DNA of 39,250 nt from Opitutia bacterium. GTDB taxonomy: Bacteria > Verrucomicrobiota > Verrucomicrobiia > Opitutales > Opitutaceae. The stretch lies in assembly GCA_003153035.1 (NCBI GenBank), contig PMBT01000052.1, positions 45,974 through 85,223 of the forward strand, given 5' to 3'. A program made the translations under genes and the position numbers. A model generated the notes under the pieces. It did not search any database and was not told where the DNA came from. It saw only the letters and a program-made list of their open reading frames with translations. How positions within the stretch are numbered: the stretch's first letter is position 1; every line of letters begins with the position of its first letter. Shown piece after piece: positions 1-8,875 of the stretch.

Positions 1-939
1 TGTTGGGGCGACCATTTCGACGTCGATCAGGCCGCTCGCTCCAAGACCTATTGCCGGGAAAAATGGCAGTTGCTCGCCGACCACGGCCTGACCTGCCACG
101 CGGTGTCGAATCACCTGGTCGGCCAGGCGGTTTGCGACCTCATTGACGAGCGCCACCAGTCTTGCCTTCCGCCCGATGTGTGGGGCGATGGCAAACCGGA
201 AGGAGTTCGCCGCCGCGCCGCGAAAAAGATAATTCTCACGGCAAAAGCTGCCCGGAGTTTCTTCGACCTGCAACCCGGCCGGAAGGGCGTCAGCGCCATT
301 CCCGCGATTGTGAATGGCTTTACCGGCTCGAGCATCTGGCACGCCCTCTACCCGTTCCCCCCCACCTCGCAGGATTTCTGGGAGAAAGGATTCCAGGATT
401 TCGCCCGGCGCTTCGGCCCAATCCTCGACGCCTTCGACCAGCTCAACGTCAACTTCGCCCTCGAGGTCCATCCGACCGAGATCGCGTTCGATCTCGCCTC
501 GGCCGAGCGCGCTGTCGCGGCTGTGGGCGGCCACCGGCGTTTCGGCTTCAACTACGACCCCTCTCATCTGGGCTACCAGGGCGTTGATTACGTGCGGTTC
601 ATCCGGGTCTTCGGCAAACGAATCTTTCACGTGCATATGAAGGATGTGTGGTGGGGCCATGGTGACGGCTCGGCGGGCGTCTTTGGCGGCCATGTGAGCT
701 TTGGCGACGCCCGCCGCTATTGGGACTTCCGTTCGCCCGGGCGCGGCGACATCAATTTCGAGGACATCATTGTCGCCCTTAATGACGTTGGATACCGCGG
801 ACCGCTTTCCGTTGAATGGGAGGACGCCCGCATGGACCGCGTCCACGGCGCCACCGAGGCGGCGGCCTTCGTGCGTCGGATCGATTTTCCGGGCAGCGCC
901 GTCGCTTTTGATGCGGCGTTCGACAAGAAGAACCAGTAG
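1..939 (+). CDS. Sugar phosphate isomerase/epimerase (xylose isomerase-like TIM barrel), 5' truncated by window edge
   Basis: Frame 1 stays open upstream of the TTG at 70 to base 1 ([26 protein letters not shown]...). Motifs [29 protein letters not shown] and [11 protein letters not shown] are typical of the AP-endonuclease-2-like isomerase family. Confidence 0.9.
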   Translation, partial: CWGDHFDVDQAARSKTYCREKWQLLADHGLTCHAVSNHLVGQAVCDLIDERHQSCLPPDVWGDGKPEGVRRRAAKKIILTAKAARSFFDLQPGRKGVSAIPAIVNGFTGSSIWHALYPFPPTSQDFWEKGFQDFARRFGPILDAFDQLNVNFALEVHPTEIAFDLASAERAVAAVGGHRRFGFNYDPSHLGYQGVDYVRFIRVFGKRIFHVHMKDVWWGHGDGSAGVFGGHVSFGDARRYWDFRSPGRGDINFEDIIVALNDVGYRGPLSVEWEDARMDRVHGATEAAAFVRRIDFPGSAVAFDAAFDKKNQ

Positions 940-959
940 GCTGAAGCCGTTTTCCCATC

Positions 960-2042
960 ATGAGTGTCAAGATCGGCATTATTGGCGCGGGCGGCATGCT
1001 GCGGTACCATGCGGCGGGTTTCCGCTCCGCCGGCGCGGAGATCATCGCGCTCGCTGACGTCAACGAGGACGCGGCCCGGAAGGCCGCCGCCCGCGAGGAT
1101 GTGACCCGGGTCTTTGGCGACGTCGGCCGTATGCTGCGGGAATGTCCGGAGCTCGACGCCGTATCGGTCATCGTGCCCAACAAATACCACGCGCCGGTTG
1201 CCCTGCAGGCGCTCCGGGCGGGCCGGCACGTTTTCTGCGAAAAGCCGCCGGCGCTCAATGCGCGCGAAGTCCGCGCGATGGCGGCCGCGGCCGCCAGGGC
1301 GAACAAGACCCTGATGTTCAATTTCAACAATCGCGCCCGGCCCGAGGCGTGCGCGATGATGGACTACATTCGCCGGGGGCAGGTCGGCCGCGTGAACTCG
1401 GCCCAGGCGAAGTGGATCCGGCGCACCGGCATTCCGGGGTTCGGCGGCTGGTTCACCACCAGGGCCCTCTCCGGTGGCGGACCGCTTATCGACCTCCTGC
1501 ACATGCTCGACCTCGCGCTCTATTTCATGGGCTACCCCGAGCCCGACTGGGTGCTGGCGCAGACCTTCCGCGATTTCATCGAGGACAAGTCCTTCAAGGG
1601 CCCGTGGGGCATTCCGGACGTGGTCAAGGGGGTGACCGACGTCGAAAGCGCCTGTCACGGCTTCGTGCGGTTGAAGACCGGCCAGGTGATCTCGCTGCAG
1701 ATCTCCTGGGCCGAGCTGGTGAAGCGCGAGGAGGTCTCGGTGACCTTCCAGGGCACGAAGGCGGGCGGCCTCGTGCGGCGTTTGTTCGGGAGCGACGGCC
1801 TCGACCAGACCGCGCTCGACACCTGCGAACTGTACGTCCAGGAAAACGGCCGCTCGGTCAACCGCACCATCGTGGTGCCGCCCGACGAGTCGATGGGCCG
1901 GCTTGGATCCGCGGCCAATTTCGTCCACGCGCTGGAGGGCCGCGCGCCGCCGCTCAACGCCCCGGACCAGGCGCTGACCCTGATGCGGATCATTGATGCC
2001 GCCTACGCCTCCGCCCGCACCGGCCGGCCGGTGAAATGCTGA
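960..2042 (+). CDS. Gfo/Idh/MocA family oxidoreductase
   Basis: N-terminal Rossmann KIGIIGAGGMLRYHAAGF, CEKPPALN motif, family-typical length of 360 aa. Confidence 0.92.
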   Translation: MSVKIGIIGAGGMLRYHAAGFRSAGAEIIALADVNEDAARKAAAREDVTRVFGDVGRMLRECPELDAVSVIVPNKYHAPVALQALRAGRHVFCEKPPALNAREVRAMAAAAARANKTLMFNFNNRARPEACAMMDYIRRGQVGRVNSAQAKWIRRTGIPGFGGWFTTRALSGGGPLIDLLHMLDLALYFMGYPEPDWVLAQTFRDFIEDKSFKGPWGIPDVVKGVTDVESACHGFVRLKTGQVISLQISWAELVKREEVSVTFQGTKAGGLVRRLFGSDGLDQTALDTCELYVQENGRSVNRTIVVPPDESMGRLGSAANFVHALEGRAPPLNAPDQALTLMRIIDAAYASARTGRPVKC

Positions 2043-2121
2043 GCGCAACGACGAGAATCCGGACGGTCGCACCGGTGCAACCGTCCCCACCGGCCTGAAC
2101 CCTGATCTCTTCTCCGATCCC

Positions 2122-3288
2122 GTGAAACTGAAACACAAACTGCGCATGGGCATGATCGGCGGCGGCCGCGGCGCGTTCATCGGCGCCGTGCACCGCATGG
2201 CGGCGGCGTTGGACGGCCGGATCGAGCTGGTCGCCGGTTGCTTCTCCTCCGACCCCGAAAAATCCCGGGCCTCCGGCGCCGACCTCTGGCTCGACCCGGC
2301 CCGGGTCTATGGCGCCTACGAGGAAATGGCCCACGCCGAGGCCGCGTTGCCGCCCGACCGGCGCCTCGACTTCGTCAGCATCGTCACCCGCAACGACACC
2401 CATTTTGCCGTCGCCCGGACCTTCCTCAAGGCCGGTTTCAACGTGATCTGCGACAAGCCGCTCGCCTACAACCTGGCGCAGGCGAAACAACTGCGTACCC
2501 TTGTCCGCCGGAGCGGCAAGGTGTTCGCGCTGACGCACAATTACACCGGCTATCCGATGGTGAAGGAAGCGCGCGCGCTGGTGCGCGCCGGTCGGCTTGG
2601 CCGGATCCTCAAGGTCGTGACCGAGTATCCGCAGGGCTACGCCATTGCCGCGCTCGAGGACCAGGCGGAAGGCCAGATCTCCAACTGGCGCATGGATCCC
2701 CGCATCGCTGGCGCCTCCAACTGCATGGGCGACATCGGCACGCACGCCGAAAACCTCGGCCGCTACATCACCGGGCTCGAAATCGACGAACTCCTGGCCG
2801 AGCTGTCGACCTTCATCCCCGGCCGGCCGCTCGACGATGACGGCAACTGCCTGATCCGCTACCGGGGCGGTGCCAAAGGCATCCTCTATGCCTCGCAGAT
2901 TTCCAACGGCGACGAGAACAACTTGAATATCCGCGTCTACGGCACGAAGGCCTCGCTCGAGTGGTGCCAGGAGCAACCGAACGAGTTGATCGTGAAGGTG
3001 GCCGACCAGCCGCGCGAGATTCGCCGACGCGGCAACACCTACCTCTCGCCTGCCGCCCGGGCGAACAGCCGCACGCCCTTCGGCCACCCGGAGGCGTTCA
3101 TCGAGGCGTTTGCCAATGTTTATCTGGCCGCGGCCGCCGCCATTGCCGCGGAGGTCGAGGGTCGGCGGCTTCCGAGGGATCTCGATTTTCCGACCATCGA
3201 CGACGGCGTAATCGGCATGGCGTTCATCGAAACCGCGGTGAAGAGCGCCCGGCTTGGTGCGAAGTGGGTCAAGTTCCCCAGGGTGTGA
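2122..3288 (+). CDS. Gfo/Idh/MocA family oxidoreductase (second paralogue)
   Basis: RMGMIGGGRGAFIGAVHR, ICDKPLAYN, GDIGTHAENLGRYITG; 388 aa; GTG start. Confidence 0.92.
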   Translation: MKLKHKLRMGMIGGGRGAFIGAVHRMAAALDGRIELVAGCFSSDPEKSRASGADLWLDPARVYGAYEEMAHAEAALPPDRRLDFVSIVTRNDTHFAVARTFLKAGFNVICDKPLAYNLAQAKQLRTLVRRSGKVFALTHNYTGYPMVKEARALVRAGRLGRILKVVTEYPQGYAIAALEDQAEGQISNWRMDPRIAGASNCMGDIGTHAENLGRYITGLEIDELLAELSTFIPGRPLDDDGNCLIRYRGGAKGILYASQISNGDENNLNIRVYGTKASLEWCQEQPNELIVKVADQPREIRRRGNTYLSPAARANSRTPFGHPEAFIEAFANVYLAAAAAIAAEVEGRRLPRDLDFPTIDDGVIGMAFIETAVKSARLGAKWVKFPRV

Positions 3289-3343
3289 GGAGCCGGCAGG
3301 CGCCAGGGTGGACTCGCACGTCCGAATCTGGCTGACTGCCGAT

Positions 3344-3613
3344 TCAGCGGAGCGGCTTCCGGGCCTTGAAGAACTGGTAGACCGTCTTCCGCGGAGCGAG
3401 GTATTCCACCATGATCTCTTTTGACTCGCTGAGCCGGTAGATGACGCGAAAACGGCCGACCCGCAGTCGGAAGAAACCGGCGAGCTCATCTTCAAGCGGC
3501 TGGGTGTTTTGAAGGACGCCCCTGGCCAGGTCATCGAGCGCCCGGCGGATCTTCCTGCGCCTTTCGGGATGGCAGGTGCGCAGCGCCTCGACTACCTGGT
3601 CCGAAAATTTCAC
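3344..3613 (-). CDS. RelE/ParE-like type II toxin
   Basis: 89 aa; LEDELAGFFRLRVGRFRVIYRLSESKEIMVEYLAPRKTVY matches the RelE/ParE fold pattern; 4-bp overlap with the upstream antitoxin. Confidence 0.85.
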   Translation of the reverse strand: MKFSDQVVEALRTCHPERRRKIRRALDDLARGVLQNTQPLEDELAGFFRLRVGRFRVIYRLSESKEIMVEYLAPRKTVYQFFKARKPLR

Positions 3614-3873
3614 GCCGGAACGTTCTTGGCGTCGGTATAGCGAACCTCGCCGGCCTGCATGCGTTTCAGGTGGGCCAGAAAGCCGGAATCCGCCAGGAGT
3701 CCCTTCGTTTCCTTGCTGCGCAATTCGAACGGAAAGTCCTCCTCCGCTTCGATCTTGGCGAAAAACACATTGACGGCTTCGCCCGGGTTGAGGCCGAAAC
3801 GCGAGAGAATCTTCTCGGCACGTTTGAACCGTGCCGCCGGGATGTGGGTGCGCAGATAGGCTGTTTTTGCCAT
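3610..3873 (-). CDS. RelB/DinJ-like antitoxin
   Basis: Start placed at the internal ATG (MAKTAYLRTHIPAARFKRAEKILSRFGLNPGEAVNVFFAKIEAEEDFPFEL), a RelB/DinJ-like RHH N-terminus. The longer ORF start in the track adds an unlikely N-terminus. Confidence 0.85.
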   Translation of the reverse strand: MAKTAYLRTHIPAARFKRAEKILSRFGLNPGEAVNVFFAKIEAEEDFPFELRSKETKGLLADSGFLAHLKRMQAGEVRYTDAKNVPA

Positions 3874-3990
3874 GTGCCCAAAATTGCCCAAAATGGTCAT
3901 AGGGTCAAGGGCGCGTTTCCGTTGCGCAGGGCCGCCTCCGGACCCGGCGTCACCGGCCATCCGGCCTGGCCTAGGCGCGGAAACCCCGCA

Positions 3991-5271
3991 CTACTCTGCG
4001 CGCACGGGCACGCGGCCGTCTGCAAACTCGTTGGTGAGCCGCTGCCCAGGCTTCACCGCGGCGCGCCGCAGCACCGGCCGGTCGCGTTCGTCGTGGACGA
4101 TCACAAAACCGCGGTTGAGCACCGACGCCGGGCTGGCCGCCTGCAGGCGTTTCCACAGGGCCAAGAGCCGGTGCGACTCAAGGCTGATCCGCGGATCCGG
4201 CGAACAGACGCGGTAGCGTCCGGCCGCCATTGTGAGCCGCTGCCGCTGCGCCTGCACGCCGGCGCGAACCGCGGCAACCGCCCGGTTGGCGAGGTCGTCG
4301 AGCCGCAGCTGGCTTTGTTCAAGGAGCGCCTGCGGCGACAGCAGTCGCAACCGGCTGCGCGCGTGGTCCAGACGTTCGTCGGCCCGTTCCACGGCGAGCT
4401 CGAGCGCACGGTCCATGCCCTCGGCGGCGCGCGCCGCCCGCTCGGCAGCGGCGACGAAATTGCTGGAGATCAGCTCGGCGGCGGCACTCGGAGTCTCCGC
4501 CCGGACGTCGGCTGCAAAGTCGCAAAGCGTGAAATCGATTTCGTGGCCCACGGCCGAGATGATCGGCACGGGACAGGCCGCCACCGCGCGTACCAGCGGT
4601 TCCTCGTTGAAAGCCCACAAGTCCTCCAGGCTGCCGCCGCCGCGCCCGATCACGAGGAGGTCGAAGAGCCCGGGCGCCGCGGCCAGCTCCAGCATCTCGA
4701 TCATCCCGGCGGCGGCACCCTCACCCTGCACCTTGGCCGGCAGCACCACCAGCCGGCCGCGCCAGCCGCGCCGCTGCAGGATGCGGATGAAATCCTGCAC
4801 CGCCGCACCGGTCGGCGACGTGATGAAGCCCACCGTGGCCGGCATTGGCGGGATGGCCGTTTTCCGCGCGGCATCGAACAGCCCCTCGTCGGCCAGGCGC
4901 TGCTTCAACCGCTCAAATTCCTGCTGCAGCCGGCCCAGTCCGTCCTCCTGCAACCGGCGGACGACGAGCTGATACTGACCGCGCTGCTCATAAACACTGA
5001 TGCCCCCACTCGCCAGGACCTGTAATCCGTCACGCAGAACCACCGACTGCCGCAGAGCATCCCCCCGGAACAGGACGCAGGCCAGCTGCGCCCCGGAGTC
5101 TTTGAGCGAGAAGTAAACATGCCCGCTGGCCTGCGCCCGCAGGTTCGACACCTCGCCGCGCACCCAGCCCGGCCGGACGCCCTCCTCGAGCAGCACCTTC
5201 ACGCGCCGCGTAAACTCGCTGACGGTCTCCACCCGGCCGCCGTCGTCGCTCAACTCGAGTTCAGCCTTCAC
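3991..5271 (-). CDS. xseA: Exodeoxyribonuclease VII large subunit
   Basis: VSEFTRRVKVLLEEGVRPGWVRGEVSNLRAQASGHVYFSLKDSGAQLACVLFRG; VGFITSPTGAAVQDFIRILQRR; VIGRGGGSLEDLWAFNEEPLVRA; SAVGHEIDFTLCDFAADVRAETPSAAAEL. Confidence 0.97.
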   Translation of the reverse strand: MKAELELSDDGGRVETVSEFTRRVKVLLEEGVRPGWVRGEVSNLRAQASGHVYFSLKDSGAQLACVLFRGDALRQSVVLRDGLQVLASGGISVYEQRGQYQLVVRRLQEDGLGRLQQEFERLKQRLADEGLFDAARKTAIPPMPATVGFITSPTGAAVQDFIRILQRRGWRGRLVVLPAKVQGEGAAAGMIEMLELAAAPGLFDLLVIGRGGGSLEDLWAFNEEPLVRAVAACPVPIISAVGHEIDFTLCDFAADVRAETPSAAAELISSNFVAAAERAARAAEGMDRALELAVERADERLDHARSRLRLLSPQALLEQSQLRLDDLANRAVAAVRAGVQAQRQRLTMAAGRYRVCSPDPRISLESHRLLALWKRLQAASPASVLNRGFVIVHDERDRPVLRRAAVKPGQRLTNEFADGRVPVRAE

Positions 5272-5932
5272 GTTTCGCCAACTTCCGCCGGATCAGATGC
5301 ACCGCCGCCACTGCCGCGACAATCACGCCAAGTCCCATCGCGGCCATTTTGAAATTGCCGTTCAATACCCCGCGGCCGAGGACGACGGCGCCAACCGCCC
5401 ACGGCAAAACGCAGAACCAGGAGACGAGCATGTAGAGCCGGAACGGAACATCAGCGAGGCCAAGGAGGTAACTCTGCAGGAAGAAAGGCGGGCCCGGCGT
5501 CAATCGCACGAGCAGCGCGATCGACAGCGCATTGCCGGCCGTTGCGCGCGGCACGGCGTAGCCGAAGCGCCTGAGCAGTCGCTCGAGCAACGGCCGGACG
5601 GCCTGGCGCGCCATCCAGTAAGTCAACGCGATATTGACGGCGATGGCCGCGAGGGTGGCCGCGAGCACCCCGCCGAGCGTCATCTGGGCGGCGAAGGCCT
5701 CGCCGGCCGGAATGGTAAACGCCATCAACGGCGCCCCGATCACCGGCAGCACCGCCATCGCGCCGAAGAACACCCACGGACCGGCGCTTCGGATCATCGC
5801 CATGCCTTGATCGATCAACGGTCTCACCTCAATTCCCCGCAACACCAGGACGCCAGCCACGAGCACGACCAGACCGAGTGCCCCCGCCCTGATGAGCAGC
5901 TTACGTTTTGCCGCGGGATCAACCTCCTGCAT
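5261..5932 (-). CDS. TVP38/TMEM64 (VTT/DedA-like) family membrane protein
   Basis: Multi-TM; FTIPAGEAFAAQMTLGGVLAA, RRFGYAVPRATAGNALSIALLVRLTPGPPFFLQSYLLGLADVPFRLY. Start chosen at MQEVDPAAKRK; the ORF extends to 6073. Its 3' end overlaps the xseA start. Confidence 0.85.
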   Translation of the reverse strand: MQEVDPAAKRKLLIRAGALGLVVLVAGVLVLRGIEVRPLIDQGMAMIRSAGPWVFFGAMAVLPVIGAPLMAFTIPAGEAFAAQMTLGGVLAATLAAIAVNIALTYWMARQAVRPLLERLLRRFGYAVPRATAGNALSIALLVRLTPGPPFFLQSYLLGLADVPFRLYMLVSWFCVLPWAVGAVVLGRGVLNGNFKMAAMGLGVIVAAVAAVHLIRRKLAKREG

Positions 5933-6109
5933 CGCGGCAACATGCCTGCCGCCAGCCGCCAGCGTCAAGGCCGCAGACGCCGCGAAACCCGCCTTGCCGC
6001 CCAGCCTCCGGGCGGCTGTAATGGCGGGTGCCTCGCGAAGATGCTCGAGGAAAGCCTCGGGGCATTTGCGCAAGCCACTCTATGTCTCGCTTCATCTATC
6101 GTCAGTTCC

Positions 6110-6168
6110 GTGGCACGGGTCTCCAAACCCGTGTTCCCGTTCACCACGGGTCGGGAGACCCGTGCCAC
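6110..6168. repeat. 59-bp nested palindromic hairpin
   Basis: Perfect 15-bp arms GTGGCACGGGTCTCC (6110-6124) / GGAGACCCGTGCCAC (6154-6168), enclosing inner 7-bp arms ACCCGTG (6127-6133) / CACGGGT (6145-6151). Confidence 0.9.
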
Positions 6169-6197
6169 CTCCCGAAGCGAGCTTCGCCCCAACGCGA

Positions 6198-8666
6198 ATG
6201 ACCACCGCCCGTCCCGGCTCGCTGCTGACGAGGATCCCCGCTTTGCTCGGCCTGCTCGCCTCGGCCGTGTTTGCGGCGCTTTCGCTCTGTACCAACGCTG
6301 CCACCCGGTTCTACCAATGGCCGTGGTTCTTCTACTGGCAGGTGCTCCTGGTCGCACCCATCGCGATCCTCGTCGCCCGGCTCGTCGCTGGCGCGCGGTT
6401 GGCCCGCTTTGGTGGATGGCTGGACGGTGGTCTGGTGCTGCTGGCGGCGGCCAATGTTGTTGCGGCGATATTCAGTCCGTTCCGCCCGCAAAGCCTCAAC
6501 GCAGCGCTGGTCCCCGTCGCCGCAGTGAGCCTAGCCTATCTCGGACTGGACTGGATTCAACGCGACCCTGTGCGCCGGCAGGAGCGGACCGCGCAGTTTG
6601 CCCGGACAATTGGATTGCTGATGATGCTGTTCGTCGGTGTTAGTCTGGGCCTCTGGCTGTTTGCGCGGGTGCTGCCGGCCTGGGGGGCCGGCGCCTCGCT
6701 GCCGGCCGCGCTGGCGATCCGCAATGCGGACCCGCTCGGTCATTCCGTCTACACCGCGGGCTTTGCCATTCTCTGCGCACCCTGGCTCGGAGTTCTCGGA
6801 TTGACCGCAGCCCGGCGATGGCGCGGGCTCTGGTTCTTCGCCGCCGCCCTCGCATTGGTGCTGGTCCTGACCACGTCCAGCCGCGGTGGTGTGCTGGCCG
6901 TGGTCACCATGTTCGCCTGCGCCGCGGCAATCTGGCTGGCCGGGTCCTCGCGGGGCGGCGGCCGGCGCCTTCTGGTCGTGGCCGGTCTGCTGCTGGCCGC
7001 GGGGATGTTCGTTGGAGTCAATCCCCGCCTCCGCGGCCTGGTGATCCACGGAGGATGGAATGACCCGGCAGTCGAAAGCAACCGTCAGCGCGCGGCGATG
7101 CTTCAGGCCGGATGGCTGATGGGGCACGACCGCCCGTGGACTGGGTTTGGCCCGGGCACAGTCTCACTGGTCTACCCGCGGTACCGGGCACGGCTGTCGG
7201 GCGGGGTGGATGATGTCCTGCAATTGCACAACACCCCGCTGCAACTCTGGGCGGAACTCGGGGCGGCCGGAGTGCTTGCCGGGCTGCTGCTGCTCGTCGG
7301 CGCGGTCTGTCTGGCGCGCGACGTCTGGAAGCAAGCCGCGGACCCGGTAAATCGCCTACGCACGCGAGCGGTGTTCATCGCTTTTGTCGGCTACGCCGTA
7401 ATGTCCCTGTTCGATTACCAACTCGATATCCCCCTGTTCGCCGCCACCACGATGGCCCTGCTGGTGGTATTGCGGGTAAGTTCCTCGGTGCCCGCCGGCC
7501 CATCCGTCCCTTCAGCGATGCCCTCCGCCGCCATGCGTCTGTCGGGCGCGCTGCTGCTGTTGGCGCTGGGCGTCATGCTGTGGCCGACCCTGCCCAACCT
7601 GCGCGCCCGTCAATTGTTCTCCCAAGCCGCCGACGCCCGTGAAGCCGGGGACAACGCCGCGTTTGTCGCCGGCGCCGAGCAGGCCGCCAGCGTGGCCCCG
7701 TGGGAGCCGTTTTACCTGACTCAGCTGGCGGCATATTATGGCGACGAATATCTGCAGGCCGGCACGGTGACCGAACGGACTCGCGCTGGCGACGAATGCC
7801 GTACGCGGCTGCGGCGTGCTCTCCAGATCGATCCCGATCAAGAATACTGCCATTTCAATCTCGCGTGGCTGTTGCTGCCGGGTGATCCGGCTGAAGCTGA
7901 AAAGCACTTTCGCGCCGCCGCGCGTCTCTCGCCGTATCGGGGAGGATTGTACCTTGGCATTGGTCTCAGCCTGCTCGCCCGAAACGACGACTCCGCCGTC
8001 TCCATGTTCGCCTTGGAATGGCTGAATGATCCGCAGGCGTTCACCTCGCCCCGCTGGGACGCACCGCCGTTGTCGGCCTTGCGGGGCAAGGTGGCAGATG
8101 CCCTTCAGCGGCTGGCCGCGCGCGCGCTGGAGCAAGCGGCGCTGGCCCCCGCCAGCCGGGATCAAGTGCGCTATGTGACCGCTCTCGCCGACTGGTGGCT
8201 CGGCCGCTCTACCGACACCACGGCACTGGTTCGATATAGTGCCCCCGAGCAGAGACACTTTTTCCAGAGCCTGGAGGCGATGGCAAAGCGCTCATTCACT
8301 CCTACGGAATCCAGGCTGCCGGAGCCGTGGAGACCGCTCTATGTCGCCTGGCGCGATGGCACGCTTCCCGCCGGTCTCGCCGTAGACCAGCCTGCTGCGA
8401 TTGACGCTTTCCGCCGGCGCCTTGCCAGCGTGCAGGATTCGTTTGTTCGACTGCTGACCGGCCCACCCGGGCCGGAAGCCGCCCTGATTCAGTACGGACG
8501 GAACGACCGGCCGGGCCACAGCGTGCTTCAGCGGAACCAGGACGGGTTTCTTTTGCGTGACCTGTATGTTTATCCTGAGAGTCTCCTGGTAAGAAAATAC
8601 GCCTCGTTTCTTTTCCCACCCAAAGGCTATCTTCCTGACTGGTTGCTCCGCCAATCCTCCGATTAG
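6198..8666 (+). CDS. O-antigen ligase/polymerase-like membrane protein with C-terminal TPR-like extension
   Basis: Multi-TM N-terminal half, Wzy/WaaL-like periplasmic segment (MLQAGWLMGHDRPWTGFGPGTVSLVYPRYRARLSGG...QLHNTPLQLWAELG), then tandem-repeat-like LRRALQIDPDQEYCHFNLAWLLLPGDPAEAEKHFRAAARLSPYRGGLYLGIG. Start MTTARPGSLL chosen. Confidence 0.88.
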   Translation: MTTARPGSLLTRIPALLGLLASAVFAALSLCTNAATRFYQWPWFFYWQVLLVAPIAILVARLVAGARLARFGGWLDGGLVLLAAANVVAAIFSPFRPQSLNAALVPVAAVSLAYLGLDWIQRDPVRRQERTAQFARTIGLLMMLFVGVSLGLWLFARVLPAWGAGASLPAALAIRNADPLGHSVYTAGFAILCAPWLGVLGLTAARRWRGLWFFAAALALVLVLTTSSRGGVLAVVTMFACAAAIWLAGSSRGGGRRLLVVAGLLLAAGMFVGVNPRLRGLVIHGGWNDPAVESNRQRAAMLQAGWLMGHDRPWTGFGPGTVSLVYPRYRARLSGGVDDVLQLHNTPLQLWAELGAAGVLAGLLLLVGAVCLARDVWKQAADPVNRLRTRAVFIAFVGYAVMSLFDYQLDIPLFAATTMALLVVLRVSSSVPAGPSVPSAMPSAAMRLSGALLLLALGVMLWPTLPNLRARQLFSQAADAREAGDNAAFVAGAEQAASVAPWEPFYLTQLAAYYGDEYLQAGTVTERTRAGDECRTRLRRALQIDPDQEYCHFNLAWLLLPGDPAEAEKHFRAAARLSPYRGGLYLGIGLSLLARNDDSAVSMFALEWLNDPQAFTSPRWDAPPLSALRGKVADALQRLAARALEQAALAPASRDQVRYVTALADWWLGRSTDTTALVRYSAPEQRHFFQSLEAMAKRSFTPTESRLPEPWRPLYVAWRDGTLPAGLAVDQPAAIDAFRRRLASVQDSFVRLLTGPPGPEAALIQYGRNDRPGHSVLQRNQDGFLLRDLYVYPESLLVRKYASFLFPPKGYLPDWLLRQSSD

Positions 8667-8764
8667 GAGTCTGGCGAAACGCAAGTCCGCCAGAATCCCG
8701 GCCAGGACATTTCACACTTCGATATGAACGCAACACAGGATGTTGGGCGCAGCATTCCAGGTTT

Positions 8765-8842
8765 GTCATTGCGAGGAGCGAAGCGACGAAGCAATCCATT
8801 CAGCTGGATCGCCACGCCCTCGTTCCTCGGGCTCGCGATGAC
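8765..8842. repeat. Palindromic intergenic repeat, family A, copy 1
   Basis: GTCATTGCGAGG...AATCCATTCAGCTGGATCGCC...CTCGCGATGAC; terminal arms and central CAGCTGGATCGCC shared with 37905-37988. Confidence 0.88.
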
Positions 8843-8875
8843 AGAAAAGACCGTACAATTTGCGGGCGCGCCCTG

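Noticed and set aside
717-2198. 493-aa minus-strand ORF opposite the isomerase and first Gfo/Idh gene
   Set aside because: Antisense shadow ORF in high-GC DNA; low-complexity R/P/A/H/G-rich translation without recognisable domains; the plus-strand genes are clear family members.
1990-3534. 514-aa minus-strand ORF opposite the second Gfo/Idh gene
   Set aside because: Same shadow-ORF pattern; it also runs into the toxin gene region.
3670-5025. 451-aa plus-strand ORF opposite xseA
   Set aside because: Antisense shadow of an unambiguous xseA coding sequence.
5297-6643. 448-aa plus-strand ORF opposite the VTT gene
   Set aside because: H/R/Q/E-rich shadow composition, no domain, crosses the 6.1-kb palindrome and the ligase start.
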